Shown: piece by piece, positions 7,639 through 16,323 of the stretch
How positions within the stretch are numbered: the first letter of the stretch is position 1
How the letters are laid out: each line of letters starts with the position of its first letter
Source: Halobacterium hubeiense
GTDB taxonomy: Archaea; Halobacteriota; Halobacteria; Halobacteriales; Halobacteriaceae
DNA length: 64,000 nt
Reading direction: 5' to 3'
Assembly: GCF_001488575.1 (NCBI RefSeq)
Contig: NZ_LN831303.1
Location: 248,001 to 312,000, forward strand
The notes under the pieces: generated by a model
Seen by the model: the letters and a program-made list of their open reading frames with translations, nothing else
The model's database searches: none
Told to the model about the DNA's origin: nothing
Translations under genes and position numbers: made by a program

Positions 7639-8375
7639 GCGATGACGCGATGGTGGCGGTCTACCGCCACGATGCGCACAAGATGAACGGCCAGCCTCAC
7701 GACTACGCCCCAGAGACGTTCGCAGGCGTTCCCGTGAACCAGACGGTCTCCCACGGCGCGGACGGTGATGCGTCGGCGCTCAGCCGGCCCAGCGGCCAGC
7801 CTGAGCAGACCGTCGAGAACCACGAGACACACTATCGGCTGTCGCTCATCGAGGGCGAGAGTCGGTACGACCCGCAGGAGTTCACGCGCAACGGCGTGGA
7901 GAGCGCCGTGAGAGAACTCCTGACCGAAGACGACCCAGAGACAATGCATCGGGCGTGGCTGGACAGCAACGTCGTCTCGGCGTTCACGGAGAGCGTCTAC
8001 TACCCGTACACGAGTCTGAAGTACCACACGCTCCTCGTGGCGGCGCTGCTGGACAACTACCGCGACGGCCACGAGTTCGCCGACCTCCGGCTGGTCGTCG
8101 ACGACGCCGACGAGATCGTCCCTCACCAGACGGTCTACGCGGGCGAGGAGTTCGCCCTGCGGATCGACGTCGACGCCCGAGGCCAGCCGTCGGCCCGCCT
8201 CGGAAGTCGCCCCTGGCGGTCGTGGGCGTCGGCGTGGAACCGCCTGGAGGCACACCCGCTGGATGCCGATCACGACAAGTACGACATGGTGCTGGACGCG
8301 AATCTCCGCCGGATCGGCGCGTGGTCGACCGCGCTCCAGTACATCGAGGACTTCCGGGAGGTGTTCGACCAGTGA
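7635..8375 (+). CDS. Unknown conserved subunit of HRAMP-like operon
   Basis: A 246-aa protein placed between the two RAMP genes, with both junctions overlapping by 4 bases (ATGA before, GTGA after), so the three products are probably made in fixed ratio. It has a central region YYPYTSLKYHTLLVAALLDNY that recalls the first helix of Cas5 proteins, followed by a beta-rich segment and a C-terminal helical part ending YIEDFREVFDQ. I cannot decide between a diverged Cas5 and the uncharacterised conserved protein described for HRAMP loci. No nuclease motif is visible. Confidence 0.6.
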   Translation: MSDDAMVAVYRHDAHKMNGQPHDYAPETFAGVPVNQTVSHGADGDASALSRPSGQPEQTVENHETHYRLSLIEGESRYDPQEFTRNGVESAVRELLTEDDPETMHRAWLDSNVVSAFTESVYYPYTSLKYHTLLVAALLDNYRDGHEFADLRLVVDDADEIVPHQTVYAGEEFALRIDVDARGQPSARLGSRPWRSWASAWNRLEAHPLDADHDKYDMVLDANLRRIGAWSTALQYIEDFREVFDQ

Positions 8376-9280
8376 CGCGCATCCAGCAAGTCCAGTGGGA
8401 GCTGGAGATGGACTACATCGGCCACCCGTACTACGTCTCGGGGAACGCGATCCTCCACGCACTCGGCCAGCACGTCCCGCACGACGTCCACCAGCACCTC
8501 CACGCCAGTCACGGGGTGTTCGTCCCCGGCCAGTTCGGGACGTTCCCCGAAGAGCACTCACAGAGCGGCATCCGACCGTACCTCGGGAGCGGGCTCCCGG
8601 ACGTCGAGAGCTACGATGACCTGTTCCTGATGCGGAACCCGGCCCATCGCTGGCTTCTCGACAGCCGTCCGCGAGACGCGCTGAACACCCACGACATCCG
8701 CCCGCAGAGCGGGCACCCGGCGCTGTCCCACGAGACGATCATGGGCAAGCCGGAGGACGCTCGCAAGCAGCAGCAGACGACGAAGTGGTACATCAACGCC
8801 TACCTGCACGCCGATGACCCCGATGCGCTCCCGCTGGGCGAGGACGTGCTTGACGGCCTCCAGTTCGGGGGCAAACGGAACTACGGCTACGGCATCACGC
8901 GGCTGAAGGACACGCAGGTTGTCGACCTCGACGATCTGGACTACTCCCGGCTCGAAGACGGCGAGGCCTTCCTCGTGGAGGTGACGACGCCGTTCGTGCT
9001 GGAGTCGGAGTACCCCAAGGCCGCCGACCAGGACGTCCCGTGGTGGTGGAAGGAGAGCCGACGCGATCTCCGTGAGCGAGAGGAGAAGATCCTCGAGCAA
9101 CGGGAGGTCTACAAGCTCCAAACCGTCGACCACGGGCAGGTCGTGAAGTACGAGGGCGACCGCCCCATCGAGACCGCGAAGAGCGGCATCCTTCGGGTCG
9201 GCAGTCACTCGAAGTACGGCTTCGGAGAGTTCCAAGTGAAGCCGGTCGAACCCCGGTCAGATCAGTGTAAGAACTCATAG
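8372..9280 (+). CDS. Two-lobed RAMP protein, Cas5/Cas6-like (HRAMP-type)
   Basis: A 302-aa protein starting at GTG 8372, overlapping the upstream stop. It shows two RAMP-like halves: the first ends in a glycine loop QFGGKRNYGYG (165-174), the second in VGSHSKYGFGEF (276-287), the classic Cas6/Cas5 C-terminal signature. Between them lies a helical, highly charged segment (220-250). Histidines cluster at 35-47 (HVPHDVHQHLHASH), so a Cas6-like RNA cleavage role cannot be excluded, but no catalytic assignment is possible by eye. It probably caps or processes the RNA partner of the complex. Last gene of the operon. Confidence 0.6.
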   Translation: MTRIQQVQWELEMDYIGHPYYVSGNAILHALGQHVPHDVHQHLHASHGVFVPGQFGTFPEEHSQSGIRPYLGSGLPDVESYDDLFLMRNPAHRWLLDSRPRDALNTHDIRPQSGHPALSHETIMGKPEDARKQQQTTKWYINAYLHADDPDALPLGEDVLDGLQFGGKRNYGYGITRLKDTQVVDLDDLDYSRLEDGEAFLVEVTTPFVLESEYPKAADQDVPWWWKESRRDLREREEKILEQREVYKLQTVDHGQVVKYEGDRPIETAKSGILRVGSHSKYGFGEFQVKPVEPRSDQCKNS

Positions 9281-9464
9281 AAGAACGGCGAAATAGCGGA
9301 GTGAGAAATCCGAACGATGACAGGTGAATCGGCGACTAAACATCACGCGGTTCCGTGAATAAAGAAATCGTATTCACAACAACTGATATCGACGAATGAG
9401 GGCCGATTTATCCACTTTTTCTTGTAGAATTTCGATATTAGGTATGGGGATTTCTTTGAGCCGA

Positions 9465-9734
9465 TTACTGTCTACTTCGCGTACGCATCACTGCAATACC
9501 GATTCCGAGGAACATAATGAGGGCGGCAATTGGTTCGATCCACGGGAGAAGCGCTGACTCACCGGAGACAACCTCATCGTAGAACGCTCCAATGGTTGCA
9601 CCACCAAGAAACACAAGCCAGCCAACGGTTCGTCCCACCATCCAGTTCTCCGTGCGTGATTGATACACCACGATAAGCCACGCAACCACAAAGAGGCCGC
9701 CCGCCAGAAGCGTCACCCAGTCCATAATCATCAA
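9465..9734 (-). CDS. Small three-helix membrane protein
   Basis: An 89-aa protein with three clear transmembrane helices (residues 5-24, 36-51 and 64-83) joined by short polar loops and ending in a basic tail RTRSRQ. It is preceded by an AT-rich stretch. Two ATGs (MMIM) lie at the start and the first is used. No family is recognised. It runs convergently to the HRAMP-like operon and codirectionally with the pilin gene. Confidence 0.6.
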   Translation of the reverse strand: MMIMDWVTLLAGGLFVVAWLIVVYQSRTENWMVGRTVGWLVFLGGATIGAFYDEVVSGESALLPWIEPIAALIMFLGIGIAVMRTRSRQ

Positions 9735-9841
9735 TACTCAGTCCAAAAAGAAAAATCCGGCTCAGTTGGAATCCTTCAAACTAGGTAGCAAGGCGGATTC
9801 CCTGACCCACCGTACGCGGGGCCGTTGACATCTGAGAACGT

Positions 9842-10393
9842 CTACGTCGCAGTCAGCGTCTCCTCAATGATAACTGAGCGCGTCTGTGTGTGGACGACAC
9901 GGACAGTAATCTCGTCCCCCTGAGTAATTGGGCAAGCGCCACCAATAATACGGAATGCGATTTCATCGCCCGGTGCGTACTCCGAGTTGTGAATCGCGTT
10001 CGGGCCAGGGACGCCGTCCCAGCCATATGCTCGCTGGTCGAAAATATCATCCCCCTCAATATTTGACTGGTCGATATCATTACCGCCGGAGGATACTGGC
10101 AGGTCAACTAATCGACCTTGTTTCCCACAGGCACCCGATGCATCTACAACGACTTCCATATTGGACACTTGTATCGTGTCACCCGCAACGTGAGTTATCC
10201 GAATAATTCCATCATCATTCCCCGCTTGAGGGACCAATTCGCCACTTGATTGACCGACAATCGGCGCGGGCTGATTAACTTGGTCAGCAAACCCAAGTGC
10301 AAACACCGAAATTGTCGCGGCAAGGAGCACCACGATAGCGACCAGGAAAATATTCCCTATAACCGGTGAAACCGCTCGTGACGACGAACCCAT
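9842..10393 (-). CDS. Archaeal type IV pilin-like protein
   Basis: A 183-aa protein with the haloarchaeal pilin start: GSSSRAVSPVIGNIFLVAIVVLLAATISVFALGF split into a short basic leader, the AVSPVIG motif and one hydrophobic helix (about 9-33). The remainder is an acidic, beta-rich extracellular domain with two cysteines (about 89 and 154). Prepilin peptidase would cleave just before the hydrophobic helix, and the helix packs into a pilus core or anchors the protein. No pilus assembly genes are nearby, so it is an orphan pilin. AT-rich promoter sequence lies at about 10400-10440. Confidence 0.75.
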   Translation of the reverse strand: MGSSSRAVSPVIGNIFLVAIVVLLAATISVFALGFADQVNQPAPIVGQSSGELVPQAGNDDGIIRITHVAGDTIQVSNMEVVVDASGACGKQGRLVDLPVSSGGNDIDQSNIEGDDIFDQRAYGWDGVPGPNAIHNSEYAPGDEIAFRIIGGACPITQGDEITVRVVHTQTRSVIIEETLTAT

Positions 10394-10614
10394 CGTGGTT
10401 TCCTTTTATTAGTCCTGTACAAATTAGTTTATAGTCATCTATACGCTAACCAGGCGTGGAGAACGGGAAATTGCTGCTCGTCGCGACTGGGAAACCCAGT
10501 ACGTCGACCTCACCGAGTAACATCGCTGTTTCAAGCGATCAGGGACAGGTAGATGCCACTCGCCCCAGCAACACGGCTTCCTTCGCGTGGGAGGCGCTCG
10601 GTAGCTCCGTGGAC

Positions 10615-11175
10615 TCACTCAAGCAGGCCGAGTTCAGTGAGGCGGTCTTCGACGTGTTTCAGTGCGGACTGTGCATCCTCAGATTCATTTGCGCCAGTAA
10701 TGACGAGTTTCCCACTGCCGAAGAGGAGGACGACAACGTCGGGGTCGTCGAGACGATAGACGAGCCCGGGGAACTGTTCGGGTTCGTATTCGACTTGCTC
10801 TAAGCCCAGGCCGATCGCAATCGCGTTCAAGTTCAACGATTGTTCGAGACTCGCACTGGAGACGATATTCTGCACCGTAACAGAAGGATTGCTCGCAACA
10901 TCAATCCCTAACGCACGGAGGTCATCGAAGACGATTTCGAGGGCTTTGTGAACACCATCGACGCTTTGCGCGCCGGTGCAGACGACTTTCCCCGAGTCGA
11001 ATATCAGCGTGGCTGACTTCGGCTCCTGAAGGCGGTAGACAACCCCAGGGAAGTCCTCTGGATTGTACTCCGCGCCATTGAGGTCGATACCGAGCTGGTC
11101 AAGAGCGAGTTCCTGGCCGAGATCACTGGATGCAACAACGTTCTGGATTTCGATCGTGTCCGCCAGCGTGCTCAT
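10615..11175 (-). CDS. tbp: TATA-box-binding protein
   Basis: A 186-aa TBP with the usual two direct repeats: IEIQNVVASSDLGQELAL..FPGVVYRLQEPKSATLIFDSGKVVCTGA in the first half, and VTVQNIVSSASLEQ..FPGLVYRLDDPDVVVLLFGSGKLVITGA in the second. Each forms one half of the DNA-binding saddle that bends TATA boxes and recruits TFB and RNA polymerase. Haloarchaea often carry several tbp copies, some on plasmids. This copy sits alone between a pilin and a membrane protein, so it is probably an accessory copy. The acidic tail is short. Confidence 0.92.
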   Translation of the reverse strand: MSTLADTIEIQNVVASSDLGQELALDQLGIDLNGAEYNPEDFPGVVYRLQEPKSATLIFDSGKVVCTGAQSVDGVHKALEIVFDDLRALGIDVASNPSVTVQNIVSSASLEQSLNLNAIAIGLGLEQVEYEPEQFPGLVYRLDDPDVVVLLFGSGKLVITGANESEDAQSALKHVEDRLTELGLLE

Positions 11176-11393
11176 ACGCGGTATTCGTCGGACAAACTCT
11201 TAAATAGCAGGTGGAACTGTGTGGCGCTGGTAAGACCCTCAACGGCTAACTCGGCCTGAAACCTCCAAAGGCAGATCTCTCTCGCAGTGAATGCCCCCGC
11301 CGCTCACGGCGGAGAGAACGTCACTTATCTAGTGCATTGCCGCGGGCTTAATCCTCGAATGATTCAGCCCGCTCCGGCTAGAATCCTACTGCA

Positions 11394-12356
11394 TCAAGAG
11401 GGGAGTGGATGTATCCAGAGTGCGGTGGCGATACCGCATAGCAGTACGACGTCGCCCAGCGGTGTGAAGATTGGGCCCGGGGTTGCGAGGAGGTAGACCG
11501 GCTCAAACGGTGGCCGAACCATCGGTGCAAGTTCGAGTGCTGACTGGACAGCGAAGACAACGATGATGGCTTTCGCGATGGCTCGCCTGCCAAGACGTGG
11601 CCCGGTGACGAACAGTACCGCAAGGAGGAACGACGCCTCGAATAGCCACCGAACTGGTGTGTTTCCGAGTGGAATTCCAGCGTTGAGAGCCCAGGTTGAG
11701 ACGGTCATGGCGGTTGGGTCGGCGGTTACCCTCCGAACAAGTGCGGTGAGGAGGGCGGTGATCCAGCTCGCGGTGACGAGGCCGATGACCGCGACGAGTG
11801 CAGCAACACTGGCTGCGACGACGCCGCGCCGCACCGTGAGGCGTGGGGCGATGTGTGTGTCAGCGACCAGCACAGGTTGTGGGTCGGACGATGACTCCGC
11901 GACTACCACGTTTTCGAGGTTCGTGACAAGCCAGTCGTACCCGTCGTGGTAGGCGAGCCAGACTGCAGTCGCAATCGCGAGAACGGTTACAACGCTCTCG
12001 AGGGGCGCCACGAGGATAGAGAGGGGGGATGACAAGATAGCGCCACCTAGCATGGCCGTCCCGAGCGTTACGAGGAGGTCGACAACGTATACGAGGGCCG
12101 CGCCAGCAGCGACCGACCAGCGTGTCGGCTGTCGGACGAAGATGCGGACAGCCAGCAGTAACGGCGCGAACACAAGGATTGTCCCGACCCAGTTAATTAG
12201 GAGGCCTGGCAGGAGGTCCGGGAGTGGTCCGAGCGTGCGGTTTGTCGCAGCTGTCCGACTTACTGTGAGGAGGATGGACAGGAGGGCGGCCAGCGCGCCG
12301 GCGATAACGGCGGCACTGATGTCGTGGCGGCTGGCGTTGAAGTCAGGGTGCTTCAT
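11394..12356 (-). CDS. Multipass membrane protein, unknown
   Basis: A 320-aa protein with about eight hydrophobic helices spread over its length (for example 14-35, 44-65, 78-100, 105-135, 180-205). A polar loop near 140-170 probably faces the cytoplasm. The protein starts MKHPDFNASRHD and ends at the membrane. No transport motif, enzyme residue or receptor domain is recognisable. It stands alone between tbp and a divergent lipoprotein gene. Confidence 0.65.
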   Translation of the reverse strand: MKHPDFNASRHDISAAVIAGALAALLSILLTVSRTAATNRTLGPLPDLLPGLLINWVGTILVFAPLLLAVRIFVRQPTRWSVAAGAALVYVVDLLVTLGTAMLGGAILSSPLSILVAPLESVVTVLAIATAVWLAYHDGYDWLVTNLENVVVAESSSDPQPVLVADTHIAPRLTVRRGVVAASVAALVAVIGLVTASWITALLTALVRRVTADPTAMTVSTWALNAGIPLGNTPVRWLFEASFLLAVLFVTGPRLGRRAIAKAIIVVFAVQSALELAPMVRPPFEPVYLLATPGPIFTPLGDVVLLCGIATALWIHPLPS

Positions 12357-12613
12357 GCTTCACAGAGGGGGCTACCATGCCCGATCTCATTAACAGTTGT
12401 TGCAAATACGATTGCTTTATTCGCGTGGACGGCGTCGTATGCCGCTCCACGCATAATTACTAGGTAACCACTGAATAACCAATCCCGTGTTTTCAACTAC
12501 TGATAAAGTAGATCATATTGCCAACAACTGTCACGGCACCGCTTGTCGGCCCCCTTCTCTTGGCGTTGTATTGGCTACTCGACGTTTATGTAGTTCCAGC
12601 AAAAGCACTCGGT

Positions 12614-14305
12614 ATGGACAAGACGCCTCCAACCCGCCGGGATGTCCTCTCTGTGCTTGGGGTTGGTCTGACCGCCGGGCTCGCCGGCTGCAATCGCCTC
12701 ACAGACACTGGCTCCTCGCCGGATAGGTCGGCGCAGACGGGAACCAGTAGTGGCGACGCAGATATCACGGTCAGTATCTTGACTGAGTCCCAGCCAGCAC
12801 AGCTCCCTCCACTCTGGGACGACCATCGCATCGAGGACTTTCAGGCCGCGTTCACTGTCGAGACGAGCGGCGCCCCGTCACAGGTCACAGTTAGTACCGG
12901 CAGCGTCGAGATCAACAGAGAGTCTGGGCAGTGGGATAGTGATTCTGTGACCGTTCAGCCCGGCCAGATGGCTGCCGGCGAACAAGAGTTCACGGCGAAC
13001 GCTCGAAAAAACGAGACTACAGTAGCGGATACGGCGACCGCAAGGAAACCGGTGCCGGGCAACTACAAACTCGATGTAGTTCCGGAACGAAACGAAGCAC
13101 TCCGACAGACAATCCAGACCAACAGCGACGAAGCAAATTATCTCGACGACCGCGGCGGATTCACCGAAGACGACCCAGTCTTCAGCTCTTACAGCAGCCA
13201 CGAACACGTAGGGTTCGACAAACTCGGCGTCGATCTCGTCGCACTCGAATGGCGACACGACAACGACTACGAAGAACTTTCTCCAGACCCAAAAACAGAC
13301 CCTAATATAGAAACAACACAATTTATCCAAAGCATAGGCACAGATACAGGCGACCCGGAGATACAGGCGATAAAGAACGGAGAAAAAGGTGTAACCACTT
13401 ATCCAAACGGGGAGTGGAACTCTCAAACCAGAGATGGTGGTAGTTTTGACTACGAAACGTTCGCGAACGCAGAAACAGTAGGTGAGGCGCTTGATGGACT
13501 ACACACCTACCTATTCAACTGGCAGGCCATCAAAACCGATATCGGTCCAAGGAGTGATGAGGACTTCATCTATGCACCGACACTCGAACAAGCGATCGAA
13601 CAGAAAAATAACAACAATTTAGAAGCACACGGGTGGGACTTCGACCTCGACTCACACGGAAACGGCCTAATCTACGGGAAGAACCCCGATGGCAGTGACG
13701 AACTCCGAGTAATGGAAACCGTCGCCAATCCAGTAACAAGTACTCCACAAACCATACACGAACAAAGACATCCCTTAGTCGAGGATTCGAACTACCTCAA
13801 CCCGGATCATGAAGAATTCAACAAATACTGGCACCCACTCAGATTCGGATGGGACGGCTACAGCAACAGCCAAAGATGGAACTTTGAAGAAGAGAAAAGA
13901 AAAGCATCAGTCACCGTAAGAAACATCGCATCCTCGCTCCATCCCGAGGACGCTGCGGGTATAGCAGCCAGAGACCAGAATTCCTTAGGAATGACTACAG
14001 AATACCTCCAGGACTTTACTGAAAAATTGCGTACATATAATCAGAACGATGCGGACTTCCAGGAACTATACAACCAGTCCAAGATACTGGACAAGCTCTT
14101 CAGAGATGAAGAAAACAACCACGTAATCTATGGCGGCACGGAGAACCCTCAGTATGCGGTGGTAGAAGATAGCTCAGTAATTGAAGAGGTCTGGAAGGAT
14201 GAGCAGGGTCGCTACGATGACTTCGACCAGTTTCTCCGCGACAACCCCAGCCACAGCACAGCTCTGGACGACGGCAATCCAACACTGGACCGAGACGCAA
14301 AATAA
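12614..14305 (+). CDS. Large Tat lipoprotein, unknown
   Basis: A 563-aa secreted protein. MDKTPPTRRDVLSVLGVGL gives a Tat twin arginine, followed by a hydrophobic stretch and the lipobox LAGC, so it should be exported folded and anchored by lipid. Residues 45-155 look like an Ig-like beta domain, and residues 160-563 are long, charged and Asn/Asp/Glu-rich with a WHPLRFGWDGY segment. No catalytic signature is seen. Base composition falls through the gene, with the second half clearly more AT-rich, which suggests a chimera or an acquired domain. ATG 12614 is chosen because it gives the signal peptide; longer frames upstream add nothing plausible. Confidence 0.65.
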   Translation: MDKTPPTRRDVLSVLGVGLTAGLAGCNRLTDTGSSPDRSAQTGTSSGDADITVSILTESQPAQLPPLWDDHRIEDFQAAFTVETSGAPSQVTVSTGSVEINRESGQWDSDSVTVQPGQMAAGEQEFTANARKNETTVADTATARKPVPGNYKLDVVPERNEALRQTIQTNSDEANYLDDRGGFTEDDPVFSSYSSHEHVGFDKLGVDLVALEWRHDNDYEELSPDPKTDPNIETTQFIQSIGTDTGDPEIQAIKNGEKGVTTYPNGEWNSQTRDGGSFDYETFANAETVGEALDGLHTYLFNWQAIKTDIGPRSDEDFIYAPTLEQAIEQKNNNNLEAHGWDFDLDSHGNGLIYGKNPDGSDELRVMETVANPVTSTPQTIHEQRHPLVEDSNYLNPDHEEFNKYWHPLRFGWDGYSNSQRWNFEEEKRKASVTVRNIASSLHPEDAAGIAARDQNSLGMTTEYLQDFTEKLRTYNQNDADFQELYNQSKILDKLFRDEENNHVIYGGTENPQYAVVEDSSVIEEVWKDEQGRYDDFDQFLRDNPSHSTALDDGNPTLDRDAK

Positions 14306-14455
14306 CTCCAGCAGCACCCGCTAAACAAAGCCCAAATAACGGATTATTCGGGTGAGAGCTCGAATTCAGGGACGGGAGGGTTATAATTTCAGCTAAAGCC
14401 GCCCTCGTGGTAGGAACGACAATATTCATACGGGTGTTCCTGGTATCTGTGCGAC

Positions 14456-14872
14456 GTGCCCTCCACACGACGCCGCTTTCTGGTGCAGACGAGCAGTCTC
14501 GGGGGACTTGCGCTACTGGCTGGCTGTGCTGGCTGGAACGCTGATACGCCCATGGTTCCGACACTCGAAATAGCGATCGAGAATGCCACGGAGGACGCCC
14601 ACGTATTCCATGTTGCCGTTGAAACGGGCGATGGGCTCGGACAGTGGGCCTCACGTGAGATCCCGCCAGAAACGCGCGAGGTTGTCGAGAGAGAGCCAGA
14701 CGCTAAGTACGATTCCGTGGTCATCCACGGGATTGTCGACGACCAGACGACACGGGGAGAAATACTCGATATTGATGGAACGGACCGGACTGAGATCTGC
14801 CCTCGCATGGTCTTCCGGTACAACACCGAAAGCGGCCCGGCAATCCTGCAAAGCTCCGATATTCGCTGTTGA
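14456..14872 (+). CDS. Small Tat lipoprotein
   Basis: A 138-aa lipoprotein starting at GTG 14456. The signal STRRRFLVQTSS..LALLAGC has the twin arginine and a lipobox. The mature part is a compact beta protein with TLEIAIENATEDAHVFHVAVE, resembling small haloarchaeal surface lipoproteins with an Ig-like fold. Two further cysteines lie near the C-terminus. Nothing indicates a substrate. It follows the larger Tat lipoprotein in the same direction but with its own 150-bp gap. Confidence 0.7.
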   Translation: MPSTRRRFLVQTSSLGGLALLAGCAGWNADTPMVPTLEIAIENATEDAHVFHVAVETGDGLGQWASREIPPETREVVEREPDAKYDSVVIHGIVDDQTTRGEILDIDGTDRTEICPRMVFRYNTESGPAILQSSDIRC

Positions 14873-15035
14873 GCGCTCCTTCAACGAATTCCATCGAGAG
14901 GGGAACCCTCCCAAACGGAGATGTCGAGAGTGCCTGTGACAATCTGGTATCGACTGACGTGCAGCCTGTGAATCAGTAGACGGCCGTTTCGGCTGGACAG
15001 ATTGCGGCGGACGCCATTCCAGGTGTTGACTCTCC

Positions 15036-15076
15036 TTAACCAACATTCGGTGGTGGGATTCGAGTTTGTTGGGTAA
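15036..15076. repeat. TTAACCAACA-N21-TGTTGGTTAA element, copy 1
   Basis: Left arm TTAACCAACA at 15036-15045 and right arm TGTTGGGTAA at 15067-15076, one mismatch from the perfect complement, with a 21-base spacer. The geometry equals that of five other copies in this window. Confidence 0.6.
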
Positions 15077-15100
15077 TGTGGGCTGGCGTCTGGGGGACTG

Positions 15101-15338
15101 CCGGCGTCACAGTGTTGTGACGCCGGAGGCCGGGATGGGTGTGACACCAGCGACGAAACGAATCGCCGCGAAATCCCGCCAAAACAAGGGCTGTGAGTAC
15201 GGGCTGTGAGTACACCTACCGGTAGCCAGATGCGGAATACAGTGGGTCGTGTGGTGTGATTCGGATCGGCTCAGTTCGAGTCGATCGTCGTCATCACACC
15301 CGGCCGCTGAGCCGGCGTCACAACACAGTGACGCCGGC
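15101..15338. repeat. Pair of inverted hairpin repeats
   Basis: CCGGCGTCACA (15101-15111) pairs with TGTGACGCCGG (15116-15126). GCCGGCGTCAC (15311-15321) pairs with GTGACGCCGGC (15328-15338). The two 26-base hairpins are almost exact reverse complements of each other and bracket about 185 bases. They could be bidirectional terminators, ends of a small non-autonomous element, or a structured recognition site. Confidence 0.6.
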
Positions 15339-15354
15339 CCGGTCGTTCCTACGC

Positions 15355-16323
15355 CTACTCGTGTTTCTGGGCCTCCTCCAACTCCGCATAGTATTCACGA
15401 TACTCGTCGATGTCCGCAACTAACTCCAACTCACCATCCCGGCCACGCCGGAGCGTTAGCAGGTTCTCGTCGTCACGCGCGCCCCAGTCGTGTTTCTCGT
15501 CGCGATGGGAGGTGAGCTTCGCCGTCCACTGCATCGTCCGCTTAATCGTCTCATTCGGCCACTCACTCCGATCGGTCGTCTCCCGGAGGATCGCTCGCAC
15601 GTCACTGGAGGAGAGGACGAGCTGCGAGCCTCCTCTCGTGTCTGCGTGGCCGCCAAACTTCGGGAAGACGAGCGTAGCGCGGGCTTTGTTCGCGGAGAGG
15701 TCTCCGCCGGCTTTCCGCATGGCAATCTTGCGCTCGATAGGAAGTTCGTCGCCGTCGAACTCACCGCGAACGACGACGTTGGCTTCGCCGTCTTCGAGGC
15801 GTTGGACGCGTTCTTCAAGCAGCTCGTGCGTATCGGCCTCGACGCGGTCGCGAATCGCTTGGTACGGTTTGACCGTGTTGCCTGCCTCCGAGGACGTAAT
15901 AGCTAATTCCGTTGGGTCGGGGCCAGCCCACTCAATATGGGGCCGCCGGTCAAGTTCGTCTTCAAGACGACTTACTCGGTCCTGGAGGCGGTCATTTTCC
16001 GCGTGCAGGGCGTCGTTGTCAGCTTCTAGCTCAGTTATGCGGTCCTGGAGGCGTTCGTTCGCGGCTTTGCGCTGCTCGGTCTCCGTTTGGAGGGCTTCGA
16101 TGGTCTCGTCTTTCGCCTCCAGGTTCGCTTCGAGGTCGGTAACGTCGTCTTGTAGTTGTTCCGTCTTCGCAACCGCGTGCTCGTAGTCGCGATTGAGGTC
16201 GCGGACGCGGTCGTGGAGGCGTTGGACTTCCCCGGTGAGGGTCTCGAAGGCGGCTTCGGGATTCCCGTTCTGGAACTGCTCGCGGGCGTCCGTAATTGCA
16301 TCTGGCTGGTCACTCGTACTCAC
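15355..16323 (-). CDS. Coiled-coil protein, plasmid-type operon
   Basis: A 322-aa protein. Residues 30-145 form one long coiled coil with heptads (LQDRITELEADNDALHAENDRLQDRVSRLEDEL). Residues 150-322 form a mixed domain with EWAGPDPTELAITSSEAGNTVKPYQ and a WTAKLTSHRDEKHDWGARDD segment. Last gene of a four-gene leftward operon (18005 to 15355) with overlapping or abutting junctions; its ATG overlaps the preceding stop by 4 bases. Such operons occur on haloarchaeal plasmids and integrated elements. A DNA-binding or structural maintenance role is a guess. Confidence 0.65.
   Translation of the reverse strand: MSTSDQPDAITDAREQFQNGNPEAAFETLTGEVQRLHDRVRDLNRDYEHAVAKTEQLQDDVTDLEANLEAKDETIEALQTETEQRKAANERLQDRITELEADNDALHAENDRLQDRVSRLEDELDRRPHIEWAGPDPTELAITSSEAGNTVKPYQAIRDRVEADTHELLEERVQRLEDGEANVVVRGEFDGDELPIERKIAMRKAGGDLSANKARATLVFPKFGGHADTRGGSQLVLSSSDVRAILRETTDRSEWPNETIKRTMQWTAKLTSHRDEKHDWGARDDENLLTLRRGRDGELELVADIDEYREYYAELEEAQKHE

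Larger units (their letters stand above)
14873..15354. other. Intergenic with TTAACCAACA element and paired hairpins
   Basis: No gene is evident. It holds the inverted element TTAACCAACA (15036-15045) / TGTTGGGTAA (15067-15076), a perfect 11-bp hairpin at 15101-15126, a tandem GGGCTGTGAGTAC repeat near 15189-15214, and a second 11-bp hairpin at 15311-15338. The second hairpin lies just past the stop of the leftward operon and could act as its terminator. Confidence 0.6.

Noticed and set aside
5656-9280. Type IV or type III CRISPR-Cas locus
   Set aside because: There is no cas10, csf1-type zinc protein, dinG, cas6-array pair, cas1 or cas2; the gene set agrees better with the derived haloarchaeal HRAMP system.
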